64,000 nucleotides of DNA from Meloidogyne chitwoodi (GCA_015183035.1 JACZZP010000005.1:930001-994000); one strand, 5' to 3'; counted from the first letter of the stretch, positions 26,565-39,587 are shown. Translations and numbers: made by a program. Notes: generated by a model not told the origin, from the sequence alone.

Positions 26565-27060
26565 ATGTATAATTTTATTAGATTTTTCATCTTTTTTACT
26601 TTTATTATGGTTTTGGCAGAAACATTACCGGTTTGAATTTTATTTAATTGTTTTATTTTTGAAACATTTTTGTCATTTATTAAAAACTCAAATTCTTCTG
26701 GGAAATGCGGACACCCTAAGCTGATTTTGAGTCTAGAATTATTCAGTAAAAAAATTGAATATACCTCAATAAACTTATAAATAATTATATATTAATTATT
26801 TAAGAGAGAGAAGCGTGATTCATTTAATGATTCTACTAAAGAAAATAAAGAAATGCCAAAGCGTGTTTCTCCGTTAGAAATATTTGATTCTGATGGTATT
26901 ATAAGATTATATTTTTTAAATATAAATTAAACATTAAGATGATTTAGAGAATAATAATAATTATACTACTTCAACAACAACACAGTCACCAAATGGGGAT
27001 TTATTATCTAAAATGTTAATTAATGATATGGATGAGTCAATTAGGCCTATGGAGATGTAA
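26565..27060 (+). CDS. Small secreted protein with dibasic sites
   Basis: Three short exons (26565-26630, 26805-26895 and 26939-27060) sum to 279 nt and give 92 aa. The first exon is a complete signal peptide (YNFIRFFIFFTFIMVLAETL) ending at a GT donor. The mature part begins near REKRDSFNDS and contains KEMPKRVSP, so two basic clusters (REKR, PKR) sit close together and could be processing sites. The rest is acidic, with an Asn/Thr stretch, and ends MDESIRPMEM. Length, signal and basic sites resemble neuropeptide-like or propeptide proteins, but no known peptide family was recognised. It lies 400 bp downstream of the KH-RING gene on the same strand. It contains no Cys. Confidence 0.65.
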
Positions 27061-27187
27061 ATAAAAAAGAAAATAAAGAACTGTAAAATATTATAGTATT
27101 AATCTTTAATTATAAATTTGAATATTTTGACCTTCTTTGGCTCTCTCTTAGGTATTTCTCAAAAAATTTATTTTATTATTTTTCTAT

Positions 27188-29430
27188 TCAATTAAAATGT
27201 TGAACTGAAGAGTGTACATCTCTCATAAGATAATCAAATTCAATAAGATTAAAGATTGTACTAATTTGGACTCTTTCATTAACCTCTGATTTTAATGTTG
27301 AAATAATAGATGCCATTGATAAAATAGAGGCCATTCTTTCAAAAGAATTATTTTCCAAATCTTTTAGATTATTTTCTACTTTTAGTTGATCAATATTTTT
27401 ATCACGAATATATCTTTAAAAAACTTTAATTTTTCAATTATTTTTAACTTACTTAAATAAAGCTCTTAAATAAGAGTTACGTGCATTTCTTATTTGTAAA
27501 AGTGCTTGTTGACTTAATCCAACCTTTTAAAAACAAATAATTAAAAATTTATTTAAATTTTTTTTACTTCTTCTCTAAATAAAAGTATAGCTTTAAGTAA
27601 AACATATTCTGCAAAATCTAAATTTAATTGACGAAGAGGTTCAAAAAGTGAATGAACTAAAATTGACAATTGTTGACCAAAAAAGTTTACTATTCTAAAT
27701 AAAATAAATAATTAATTTTAAATAAATAAATGTAAACTTATTGTGTTGGTCTACTTCTTGTTTTATTGATTCATCAAGAGAATTATAATCTTTAATTTTA
27801 GAATATGAAATATAAGAAGAATTTGGATGATAAAAGGCCCCATTAGCAAAACATATTGCACCCTCTCCTTTTAATTGTGAATTATATGCATGAACTAACC
27901 ATCCAACATGTGTAATACGATTTTTAGCTAATAAAATCTATTTAATATTAAAATATATAATTTAGAAATTATGTAGAATAATATTCCAATAGAGAACAAT
28001 TGAGATTTTACTTATAAAAAATTTTCTAATTTCGATTTTCAATAAAAAATTATAAAAAAATTCTTTTACTTGGTCATTAAAATTCATTTTTTTAAAAGGT
28101 TCTAATTGATGTATCCAATCAACAAAATAAGTAAAATGTCGCCTCCATCCATCAATATAAAGGAAAGGTGTTAGAGGACGATCAACTCGATTAAACATTA
28201 GCTTCATCGAAAAAAGAGAATATTTTTAAGTATTTCAGATATAAAGAAAAATTTAAGAAGAAAAAAGTCCCAACCGGATAACGTCGACTAATTAATGTAG
28301 GATTTTTAAATGCTTCATCAAAAGGAATATCTTGTTGTGATGATTGATTTTTGTTAGCAGTAGAAGTATTCGGAATTGAAGAATTCTCAGATTTTATATT
28401 AATTATTGGATTTACATGTGAATTACTACTAGTATCTACCAAGTCCCAAACCTGTTTATTTTAAAAATCTTTATTTTATAAATAAATAAATTATATTTCT
28501 TGTACAAAATAAATAACATCTAAAAGTTTATTTTATAATAAATTAATTAAAAATAATTTTTTAAATTATTTATTAATTAATTTAACACCTGTTTTTCAGT
28601 TAAAACAAGTTGAACAGTTATTTGACCATCTTCTTCAATACCAAATAAATTATTATTATTATTTGTTAATGGTGAAGGTAATTCTTCTCTAAAATTATCA
28701 TCATCAAAGTCTGTCTATAATAATTAAAAAAAAATTAAATTTTAATTAAATAAATACTTGGGTAGACATTTCTTGTTTTAACCCTTCAGCTTCTTTTATT
28801 AAAACATTTTCTTCAAAATTTTGTTCATTTTTATTTTTTTCAAATTTAACTGCTTAAAAAAATAATTTTAAAATTATTCTAATTAGAATAAAACAAAAGG
28901 TCTAAGGTATAACTTTACAAACAATTTCATCTAAAATCCACAAATCTCAAGTTTTTTACTAAATAATTTGAAAAATAAAGTAATTTTTGAAGAGTTTTCG
29001 AAAGCGAACTTAAAAATCTAACTCTTAACAACATTTTTCAATAAAAAAAGAAAAAAACCATCAGGATTCATTCCAACATCAAAGCATCGTTTCAATCTGC
29101 AGGCACGACAAGCATTTCTTTGTTCTGTATAAATATAAAAAAATTAAAAATAATATTATATTTATCACATTTTATACTTTTATTTTTTATACCTTTAATA
29201 ACAATACAAGTTGAGCCATACCGACAAATATAACCACGTCTATCGCAAATTGAACGACGAAAAAAACCTTTTTTAACAAAAATAATATATTAAATATAAT
29301 ATATTTCTCACCTTTACAACCTTAAAATTAAAAATAAATTTTCAACAAAAAAAACAAAATCACCGTTACAAGCAGACACGCCATAATGCCTGCCAAAGGA
29401 AATATCACCACAGACTTGACATAATTCCAT
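27188..29430 (-). CDS. Nuclear hormone receptor
   Basis: The gene starts at 29430 with MELCQVCGDISFGRHYGVSA and ends at 27188 (RDVHSSVQHFN). The DNA-binding domain, split over several exons, has two C4 zinc fingers: CQVCGDISF, CNGCKGFFRRSIC, CRYGSTC and RNACRACRLKRCFDVGMN. The P-box is CNGCKG, the form common in nematode receptors. A variable hinge rich in Ser/Asn/Gln follows (PNTSTANKNQSSQQD). The C-terminal half is the ligand-binding domain: VMFNRVDRPLTPFLYIDGW, then FFGQQLSILVHSLFEPL, VGLSQQALLQIRNARNSY and a final helix. It is a transcription factor acting in the nucleus; the ligand is unknown. No subfamily was assigned. Confidence 0.92.
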
Positions 29431-30026
29431 AAAATAATAAATTGATCTAAAAAATATTTTAATAATATTTAATTAAAAAATTATTCAGTAAAGCATTTCA
29501 TTTTTAAAATTCTAAAAATTTATATTATGATCTGCCGAAACTAAACTTTAAAAAGTTTTCTTATTTAAATAAAATCTAATTATTTTTTAGACAGAATTAT
29601 AAAGTTTTGTAGTAATTATTTAATAAATTCTATTTTATTCAATCTCTATATTTAAAATGATTTTTAATTTTAATGACTTGTTTTGTTGCTATGGGAATGA
29701 AATAAGAATTATTTTAAGAATATCTCATTGCAAGTCAAATAAAAAAAACAAGGTAGTAATTAAGAAAATTATAAGTGTGGAAAGGATAATTTTAAGGAAA
29801 TAAATGAGAAAAACTCTTCGGGGGATTTTTTAATTTAATGTCTTTTACGAGTTCTTTACACATCCAATTTGCTTCTTGATATTTATTTGAAATTAAAGTC
29901 TAATTGAAATATTAAATTTTGGGATTAAAATTAGCTTAAATTCTCATTAATCATAATTATATCAAAAAATAAATAAAATTTAATTTAATCAAAGCGCTAA
30001 ATTTAATCAAAACAAAAATATTAAAA

Positions 30027-30723
30027 TCACCAATCTAAAAAAGGTCTAGCCAAAAAAGCTTTTTTAAAACGAAAATATCGAATCCACATACGATCAATAA
30101 AATTAGACAATCTCCATCCTTTTTGTTTAAATTTCAACATTGACTCATCAGCTTTGTAATAGTCAACAATATAATCTACCTAAAATTAAATTTTAAAAAT
30201 AGTTCGAATTCTTAAAATTTTATTAAAACAAAGATGAAGGCGGCCTCACGGACATAAGTTTTTCGTCCTGAAGTCTAGGAATTCCAGAAACCAATTTATC
30301 TTTTATAATTTTAAAATGACTTACTTCTTGACCATCTCTGTCAACTACACAATTGTAACGTCTTAAAGGGCGCTAAAAATATTTTTTAATTTTTAAAATA
30401 TAAGAAGGAACATAATTTACAAAAGTTGTTTGTAAAGAATTGAAGAAAATGGAGAAATAAATTTTAAAAAAATAATTCTTATTTTGAATTGACACTTAAA
30501 TCAAAACATTAAAAAATAAATTCATACCCAACTTCCTAAGAAAATTCTTAAATGAAATATTGGAGGTACAGATTCATTAAGCTTCTTGATGACAGGATCG
30601 TTAAATTTACTAAAAATATTTAAAAAGTATTTAAAAAAGAAAATTAAAAAATTACGGATGCAACTGCTTCTCCAAGCTAATGAGTTCATTTTTAACTCGA
30701 TTATCTAATTTATGAATATCCAT
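30027..30723 (-). CDS. 116-aa protein with faint similarity to cytochrome c haem lyase
   Basis: Four exons close in frame to 116 aa: 30656-30723, 30528-30609, 30325-30372 and 30027-30179. The ATG lies 3 nt after a TTTTTTACAG acceptor, which suggests trans-splicing or a 5' UTR intron. The protein is MDIHKLDNRVKNELISLEKQ, then SVPPIFHLRIFLGSW, YNCVVDRDGQEVDYIVDYY and WRLSNFIDRMWIRYF. The VVDRDGQEVDYIVDYY stretch resembles the IVDRxGxEVxYxIDYY region of holocytochrome c synthases, and the following W..D.M..R order also fits. However, the protein is less than half the family length and has RRYNC where that family has a conserved RHDW. It is either a divergent relative or a chance match. Otherwise unknown. 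Confidence 0.55.
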
Positions 30724-31161
30724 TTCCTGTAAAAAATATAAAAATATTTAACCAAAAATTATATAAAGTTTAAAAAGAAAGAGAAAAAGATTATTAAAAA
30801 AGAGTTTAGAGTTAGAGAAAAAATGTAAAGATATTTTTAAATTAATGATAGTTGAGTCCTTGCAATTGAACATTTTACTTTTCTTATATAACTTAAGAGT
30901 ATTTAACTCCATATATTTAATTATTCTTTCAAATTGGTAGTATTAGTAAATATACAATTGTATTTATACGACAGTCCTCCCTAAAAAAATAATCTGTTCT
31001 ACTGAGGGATAGAAGAATCACTAGGGATCATCATTATGATTTTTAAACAAATTAATTATTTAAAATTTATTTTTTACATATTATACATAAATATACCGAT
31101 ATATTTATAAAAAATAAATATTTTCAAATATATCATTTAATTCTTTTATTTTTTGAATAAA

Positions 31162-34100
31162 TTAAATTTTTTCCATCTCTATTATATCAAGTCCATAAAC
31201 CTAAAATATATTAAATTGTTAAAAGATAATTTAAAATAATTATTTTTAGCAAAAAGTTTCTTTCAAATTATCATTTAATTTCTAACCTCAACATAATGTA
31301 TAGCAATATAGGGAATTAAAGCATTATATGAACCTTCAAAAATACCTTCTTTAGTTTCTATTTCAAAGTTAATCTTTTTCGGTGAATGATAAAAAATTAT
31401 TTTAATATTTTGTCCTTCATTTAAAGAAAGATTATGCTGTATTTGATCATTAGTTTGCAGCAACCATTCTCTTCTCTGTAAAATTTATTTTAAGGTTGGT
31501 TTGCATCAAAGAATTAATTATTATTCCACTTCCTTAGAAAATTGGGTTACCTTATATCAGAGACTAACCCTAATTTAAATTATTTATTAGAAAATTTATA
31601 CAGCTAATGAATTCATTAATAACAAATCCTTTGTGATGTTAAGATTCAATACAAGATTACCATCTATAAAATAAAATATTTTGAAAATTTAAGAAATGTA
31701 AAATGTCTAAAATACATTCTTCATGCCGTTTGAGTGCTCCATTTAAAAGATAAATAATTATTGGATATTCTTTAATTTTGCCAACAATTATTATCATTTC
31801 ATTTTCTGTTAAGGGTCTTACACTCAAAACATTAGATGGCAATTGAAATTTAGGTAAATTTTCCTCAAGTCTTTCACATCTTTTAGATTTAAAATCAACA
31901 TTTCTTATAAATCCTTCTACCTGTAAAAAAATTTTACAATTTTTTTAATAATCTAAAAGTTAATTAAGTTCACTGTATCAGGTTTTATAAAATAGAAAAT
32001 TAAAACTTACCGAAACATGGTTAACAGCCCATGGAGGAATTCTATGTGTGAAATGAATGTAATCACCTCCATTAATACTAATATTGTAATAATCCTTTTC
32101 TGCATAGATTAATACAATTATTTCCATTCCAGTTTGAACAGGATTATCAAAATTCATTTCTTCTCCCCAAATTTTATCTTTACGGCTAGTTAATATTAAT
32201 TTCGATTTTCTTTGATTTATAAGTATATTGGTAATATTAGCTCCAAAAGTGTATTTTTTAAAATAGAAAATAAATTCTAAATTCAATACTATGTCGCCAA
32301 CTTAAAAAATTAAAAATAAAATATTTCGTTAAACAAAGAACAAAAGATATTTGAAAAAATTCATACTTTCTTCATCAAATTTACTTGCATTATGAAGTAA
32401 AAATATTCCGAAATTTTCTCCATATCCTGCATTTATTTTTTCATAATTAATTTCTTTTGCACTTGGAATTTTTGCTTCAAAGCACAAAATTGTCCCATTA
32501 CTTTTTAATTTTGTTATTTCTTTTTTATTTGTAAAACCAAGCCTTTTTGATTCAATAAAATATTTATAATACATCAACTGAATATCATCTCCTATCTAAA
32601 TTTCAAAAAAATGTTTGATAATATTTAAGGAATCGGCCAGTATTTGATTAATCTATGGCTAGTGAGAAAGATATTATTGAATCCTAACTGTGATTGTTTC
32701 CGGTTTCTTATAAAACCCCTATGTCGCAGAATTTAACAATCACGGGTAAAAAATTATTTCCTACCGAAATTCTATTAAACATCCATGCCGGCATGTTTGT
32801 AGGAAATGAATAATCAGATTGAGATATATTATTTACAGAGACATATATATATGAAGAATAATATTCATCTACTATTATTATCTCTAAATAGAATGGCTTT
32901 CCTTTTTTAAATAATGTATTATTTGTAGAAGACTTTTTTTGTATTTCATTAAACTAAAATTTTAAGAAAATGAGTTGGAGGATTATTCTTAAATTAGCCT
33001 ACATTTTTTGAGTAAGTTATGACTTGATTTTCATTTAAATTAACATTTAAGCCAAATAAAGTAGTTCCAACTACAATTTTTTAATTATTTTTAAAAAATA
33101 TAAAAATAAAATTACTGTATTCATTCTCCTCCCGTACACCATACAAAAACTTTATGTAAAATTTTGATGCATTTTCATTAATCATGAAAGAAAATTTAAA
33201 AACAATTGCTTCAAAAGACAATTCCCGAAATGCAAATGAATATGGCATTACAATTTTATGATCAAAAACATTAGCTAACTAAATAAAATAAATTAATTAA
33301 TTAAAAGAAAAATAAAAAAAGTGGGACTGTTTAGTACCAAAAAACATGTAAAATTTGTTTAGAGTGCCTTTTTTAATATATTTTTAAAAATAATTTTATA
33401 CATTTTTAACATCATTCTCATCAAGTGTAAACATATGAAAAGGTGTAACTCTAATAAAATTGCCAGAAATATTTAAATAAACTTCAGAATTGTTCATAAA
33501 CGATCCTTCCCACCAATTTTCAGGCCAATATTTAAAAACAAAAGGTTTATTATAATCTTCTATATAAATAGATATCCAAACATAATATTTAGTTAGGCGA
33601 ATAATAAAGTCTATCTTAGCACCAGTAATCAGAGGATCTATAAATAGCCTTTTGGATTTTGGCTCTGAAATCTAAAGATAAAAAAATTAAAAATATAATT
33701 AAGAAGTAAAATATTAAATTTTACCTTAGAATTACTTATAAAATAAATACTATCTGCATAAAAACCAATTTTTAAAATTTCAGTTTTATCAGAATCCAAC
33801 AATACAACTTTGCTTTCCATTACTTTATTTAATTCAAATCCAGCCATTAATGTAAATTTAACCATTTTTTCTTTATCTATAATGTTGCCCAATGTTTCCA
33901 AATTATAATTTGTATATCTTATTGGACAATCTTTATCTTTGATCATCTTAATTTCTTCAGATTCTGATTTTTTATTATTAGCAGTTATTGGCAATAATGT
34001 ATCATGAGTTGATGGGTTTTTGAACTAAAATTTTATTTTAGAGAAATAAAATATAAATATTTATTAAATTACCCAAGCATTCATTGGACAAGCACATCCT

Positions 34101-35193
34101 CTATAAACAAACAAATCCAAAGTTTGCTGAGCTCTTGTTGGTAATAGATCTAATCCTAGAGCCCATAAACCAGCATATTTATACAAATATGCCCCTTTTT
34201 CCACATTTGAGAGATACTCATTTCGAAGGTGATAATCATATTCAAAATATAATTCTTTTTCTTTTATATACTTTGCTAAAATTTATAATTATTAATAAAA
34301 TAAATATATTTCAAAATTACAAACATTTAAATATATTTGTTTGATAAATATTTGTATAAATGTCCTCTTTTTGACCAAATTCAATGTTAAAGGTTACCAT
34401 ATCATTTAATTTGTATCTAAAAAATATTAAAAATGTTTTTCTACTCATAATTTAAAAAAACTCTTTATCAGTAATAGACAATGAAATTGTTGTAATAAAA
34501 CTTCCTTCGTTGCTTTTAACGTTGTTTTGTTCATTTTCAAAGTATTCTGTTTTAATCTTAATTCCATGCCAGGTTGTTGAGGCAGACTTTCCAATAGAAC
34601 ATAATAAATATTTATTTATTTTATTAATACAAAATTCGTCTTGTTTTTGTTTACATTGTTTGGTAATATTATTCTTTAAAAAATAAATTTATTTTTAAAA
34701 AATTTTTAATTTTAAGAATTAGTTGTCTTTCAACTTTTAGTCCTCCTCTCTATTCTATAATAAAAATTATTTTAAATTTCTCACTTGTTTACTTCTACTG
34801 AGTCGAAAAGGAATTGATGGAATAAGTCCATTTCTAACATTAACTGCCAATAATTGACTTGGATAACAAATAAGCAATCTGAAAAAATATATTAAGTAAT
34901 TAACTTAATATTTTTAATTTATACTCGTCACAAAGAAAACCGTAAGGTCTTTTGAAAATTAATCCATATGATCCAATATTTTGTTGATCTGGGCGACGCA
35001 TGCATTGGTCCATATTTGTGTAATGGATTGCATGATGTGTGTTTTTCAGATCAGTTAGCAATTTGCTAAAAACATAAATTAAATGTGTATAAATATCAAA
35101 TTCATACTATCCATTCTGATCTTGTTTTTCCTCTCCAGCAATAAACTTAAGGAAGACTAGTAGCAAAATAAAGATAAAATATTTATAAAACAT
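31162..35193 (-). CDS. Large secreted protein with several galectin-like modules
   Basis: The gene starts at 35193 (MFYKYFIFILLLVFLKFIAG, a signal peptide) and runs through many short exons to 31162 (YGLDIIEMEKI). An N-terminal region with Cys follows the leader (NMDQCMRRPDQQNIGSYG). About four galectin-like modules come next. The clearest is at 31978-32286: KIWGEEMNF, TGMEIIVLIYAEKDYYNISI and HFTHRIPPWAVNHVSV. Others are at 32600-33280 (KKGKPFYLEIIIVDEYYSSY, NMPAWMFNRISV), 33440-33994 (LNKVMESKVVLLDSDK, FKYWPENWW) and 31162-31850 (NEGQNIKIIFYHSP). Galectins bind beta-galactosides using a WGxE strand and a HxNxR motif. Only WGEE is well kept here, so binding is uncertain for most modules. Most galectins lack a signal peptide, which makes this an unusual secreted form. 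Exon joins are approximate. Confidence 0.72.
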
Positions 35194-36106
35194 TTTTTTA
35201 ATTTTCTAAAAATTAGATTAAAGAATAACAATTGTATGATTATATAAATTTCGACCAAATCTGATGTGAGTTCATCTTTCTTTACTCTCGTTATTAAGAC
35301 TCTGGAATACAATGACAAAAATGGTATAAGGACGGCTTTCCTCCAATATGATATATACAACCTAAATATGTAAAAATCGTATATAGAGATACTCTCTGGC
35401 CGTCGTTTGGGTGTTTTCATAATCGGTGGCAACGTCGCGGAACTTATTTTTAAATTAAAACTAAGATTGGCTAAAAATTAATGACAATTTATCATATTTT
35501 TTCCAATCTATCCTAAACAATAAAACTATCATTAACAAATTCATATGAGATTAAAAAATTAGAAAGTAAAGAAACAAAATTATTTTATTCAAATACATAC
35601 TTTTTTAAAAATAATTTTTGCTTAAATTAAAAATATTAAATAATTAAATTAGTAAAATAATTATTTTTCTAACAATAAGTTAAAAATATTTTAATATTTA
35701 TTTTTATATAATATTCATTAGGTATATATTATGGAATGACTACATATTTATAGGAATATTTTAAATGAATCATTAAATTAATAAAAAAAAGTTACAACAA
35801 AATTATTTACATATCTATACTATTTAATTAAAAATAAATTTTTCAATCTAAAATAAATCTTTTCAATCAGATAACTTATGTATTAAAAAAAGTAAAATTA
35901 AATTGTGTGGTCCAACATTTTTAATAAGTATACAGTAACCCTTGTGTATTCAATAAAATTTAAAGAATATCCTTGGAGATTAAACGGCCGAGACGAAATG
36001 TCTGTCTTCCCAGAAATGTTATCAGAATTTTTTTCTATGGAACCATAATTCCGAAGATTGCCATAATTTTATATTTCAGATACATAAAAATTTTTTTCAA
36101 AATCAA
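35194..36106. promoter_or_regulatory. Divergent intergenic region
   Basis: This 0.9 kb separates the divergent starts of the galectin-module gene (35193, minus) and the Myb/SANT gene (36107, plus). It holds AT-rich DNA with moderately mixed patches at 35250-35450 and 35935-36060. No gene was recognised; frames here are short and unlike known proteins. Confidence 0.4.
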
Positions 36107-39072
36107 ATGAAAAGAAAAAGAAGGAATGATAATAATGATTTTGAAAATTCTTTACAAGATGAAGTCATTAAACTTCAAGAAGCTTATAAATTTGTAGAAA
36201 GGCGTGAAATAACAGGTTTATCTATTTCTTTAAATGGTAATCTTCACCAATCTGGGCGCCACCCCAAATAATCGCACCGGGATAGTAAAAACGTGTTTTT
36301 AGGGGTTATCGACGTCGCTGATTACGAATCTGAGCTTATCACATCCTTATCATTTTATCACTAATATTAAAAATCACAGATTTTATCATGGATATTTTCC
36401 AAATTACTCAATTTATTAATACAAACGAATCTGCTATTAAATTTTTACAACAATGTAACATTTTACGGTCTGTACCTCCATTATGACCATCATTTAATCA
36501 GCAATTGAGCGAAAATCTTGACAAAATCTGTGATTTTTAAAATTAGTGATAAGAAAAAACTAATATCAGATTCGTAATCAGCGACCTCGATAACCCCTAA
36601 AAACACGTTTTTACCATCCCGGTGCGATTATTTGGGGTGGCGCCCAGATTGGTGAAGATTACCCTTTAAATTTATTTTATTTAATTAATTTACAGTTAAA
36701 AATGTTGATGATTTAAAACAATTAGGTGGAATTTATTCATCACAAATGTTAAATTGTTCAAAAAAATCAGTGCCTTTACCATATTTAGATGAAAGTGAAG
36801 AAGAAAGTAATAGAAGATCTAAACGTCCAAAATTATTAAAATTGCCTTCTGATGGAAGTATTTTTAATGATGGAATTCCTTTTCATCATTTTGCATTGAC
36901 ACAATTAAAAGAAAGGCATTTATTGCGATTAAAAGAAAATGGTTTTATTTTTAAAAATTTTTATTTAAAGTTTTATTTAAGGAATTGAAATTAAAGAAAG
37001 ACAATTTTCAGCAACTGAGAATAAGCAAATATGTTAGTTTTTTAATAATTAATTGATTTTGGTTATTTGACTATGGTCTAGGTTAAGGCGCTATTGGTTT
37101 CACATTTTTTAATTTTCCTCTTAATTTCCTAAATTAATTTTTGAATTTTAGTGGAAAATTGGCATTCTTTTGCCGCAGCTCATGAAATTCCCGAGGAGGA
37201 GGCTCCTTTGTAATTTGTTTTTATATTTTTTTAATTATTTTAATTTAATATTTAGTTATGTAAGTGCTGCTACAGCTACTGAAACTTCAGAAACTCGTCG
37301 AGAACGAATAGAATTCACAAACAAATCACTCCTTCGGCCTTGGCTATGTTTTTTAATTATTTTTTTTAGTAAATTTAGCATATTATTATAGGTTCAAAAT
37401 TATTAAATCGGACAGTCCTTCAAGTTTTTCGTCGATGCTATCATATTTTCCGTGTTTCTCGCCTTGAAACTGAGGATTTACGGTTTGAAAACTTTGCACT
37501 TTTTCTTAATTAGTATATTCTGCATTTCATGGAAAAATTTTAACTACAAAAATAAATTTAAATACCAAAAAAGGAAAATAATCTGAAGATTTATTACTAG
37601 TAATTTATTTAAAAATTTAAGTAAATGGACACCTGAAGATGATAAAAAACTTTTAGAACTTTATAAAGAACATGGCAATAGTTGGGAATATATTGGAAAT
37701 GAATTAATGCATCCTAGATATTTTTGTTATCATCGTTATTATAAATTAATAGGCAAAAACATTGATGAAAATGGAGGTTTTTTTAATTTATATCTAAATA
37801 AAAATCTTTCAGGGACTTCATCCGAATGGACTAAAGTTGAAATTGCTCGCCTTTACAGTTAGTTTTATTTTTACTAAATTTTAAGTATTAAAACAAAAAA
37901 ATTTTTGCGAATCAGGCCAATACATACTTTAATGTATCTAAATTCCAAATTTTTTGGATTTAATGTTTATAATCCAATTTCATCTAATTAAAAAAAACAT
38001 TCAGATTATCTTGCTGATCGTTTGCCTCGTAACCCTGTTTTAATTGCTATTATTCCAAAATATCAACATCTTGATCAAAATGTTAATTGGTCGGATAAAG
38101 AAATAAATTTACCTAATAGATCAGAATCTGAAATTAAAAAAAAATGGTAATATTATTTTAAATTGAAGAACATTCTTTTTTAATTTTTAAATATTTATAA
38201 AAATTTTACATTTTTATAGGGAAGAACTAAAAAATGAATTTTGTGCTGTAAAAGAACGTACTCAAGCTGAAACTATAAGAGAAATATTAAAAGAAGTAAT
38301 TTTAGAAGATACTTGTCTTCTTTCAAAAGCAAAAATTAAAAAGGGAAAATCAGTGGATTTTGGCTCTCCTGAGCAATTGTCTGAATTTATTTTATTATTA
38401 AACGATTTTCTTGGTAAAAATCAAATTGATAAAATTCGAAATGTTGATGGAGAACAAATTAAAGAAAGGTTTTTTTTAATTTTGAAAAAGAAAGACTAGA
38501 AAAGGGCTAATAAGTTTAGTATTTTTTAACTTTTTTCATAAGAGATTTTTGATAATTTTTTAAAATTCCATAATAAGATTAAAATATTTGTTAAAATTTA
38601 ACGAGATATCTTTTCTATTAATTTCCTAATCTAAACAATTTTATAATGAAAAAATATTATTTTTTTAAAAAGATTTGATGGCGAAAATAAATTATTTAAT
38701 TTTCCAATGAGACGATTTTTGAAATGTGCTAGATATTTACAATTTATAGGACGAAGAATAGGTTTATTCAAAATGTTACCAATTGAAAAGGATATTATTT
38801 TTGGTATTTTATTTTAGAAAAAAAATCTTTAAAATATTAATTTATTTTTTTCAGTACGCCTTGAATTAATTGCATTTATTCTTAAAAAAATAGATAAATT
38901 TATTGTTAAGAAAAAAATTTTACGTAAATATACAAGAAAATTTTTGAGAAAAAAAGGTTGGGAAATGAGAGAACAACTTGTATTTGTTGATAAAAATATA
39001 AAAGAATTTGAAGAATATGAAGAACCTATTGGAAAATTATTAAATATTTTAAATTTAAACAAAATTAAATAA
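36107..39072 (+). CDS. Myb/SANT-domain nuclear protein (TTF1/DMTF1/Reb1-like)
   Basis: The start is MKRKRRNDNNDFENSLQDE, 30 nt after an ATTTCAG acceptor, which suggests trans-splicing. About thirteen exons run to 39072 (KLLNILNLNKIK). A basic, Ser/Arg-rich N-terminus (ESEEESNRRSKRPKLLKLP) precedes a helical region (LQVFRRCYHIFRVSRLETED). SANT repeats follow: KWTPEDDKKLLELYKEHGNS with WEYIGNELMHPRYFC, then SSEWTKVEIARLYSYLADRL, then VNWSDKEINLPNRSESEIKK. The Trp spacing is that of Myb repeats, and the run of diverged repeats resembles RNA polymerase I terminator-binding proteins. DNA binding in the nucleus is likely; the target is unknown. The basic C-terminus (KKKILRKYTRKFLRKKGW) may bind nucleic acid. 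Intron 1 carries a Merlin-derived element (36236-36663). Confidence 0.72.
36236..36663. mobile_element. Merlin-derived miniature element in intron 1 of the Myb gene
   Basis: The 428-bp insert is flanked by the 8-bp duplication CTTTAAAT at 36228-36235 and 36664-36671. Its long inverted ends start GGTAATCTTCACCAATCTGG; the matching end reads GGTGAAGATTACC. Ends starting GG with 8-bp duplications are Merlin-like. Inside, 36389-36510 is a decayed copy of the 5' part of the transposase frame in the Merlin element at 42724-43480 (ATGGATATTTTCCAAATTAC is shared), with in-frame stops and the rest deleted. Confidence 0.88.
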
Positions 39073-39587
39073 TATTTTAAAAATCAAAAGATTTATTAGA
39101 TTATTAAAAAAATATTTTTTGTTATTTTTAAAAAGTAAATTTATTTATTTCTTCTTTTCTTCCTTCTTTAATTCCTCCTTCATTTATTAAAATTTATTTT
39201 TTAATTAAATATAACCTTTTTAAAAAAAAATCAAAATTGCATAAAATACATAATAAAGATTTTTGTGTCATTTTAAGGTTTAGAAGTACAAAAAATGTAA
39301 GTAGGTAACTGTTGGGGGAAAGGCTGATAATTGTTCTTCCGTAATCCTTACGAGAATTTAAAAATAAAATAATTTTTTTTTGTTTTTTAAGATGAATAGT
39401 AGAAAAATCCAAAAGCGAAAGTATTTACCAAAATTATATATATTACGATTTATTTTATTTTTTTTTAAACTTACTGAAAAATTTTATATAATTTAAAGCA
39501 AATTTTATTAAATAAATTATTTATTTTGAATGTTTTAACTTTTTAAAAAAAGTATTTTATTGAAATTAGACATTAATTTATAATATT

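Noticed and set aside
29800..29905. Short minus-strand frame (TLISNKYQEANWMCKELV) downstream of the haem-lyase-like gene
   Set aside because: The upstream gene already ends at a natural TGA at 30027, and joining this segment to it would also give a stop. No start or other exons found.
35157..35432. 91-aa minus-strand frame upstream of the galectin-module gene
   Set aside because: No similarity, no splice partners and AT-driven codons; overlaps the likely promoter.
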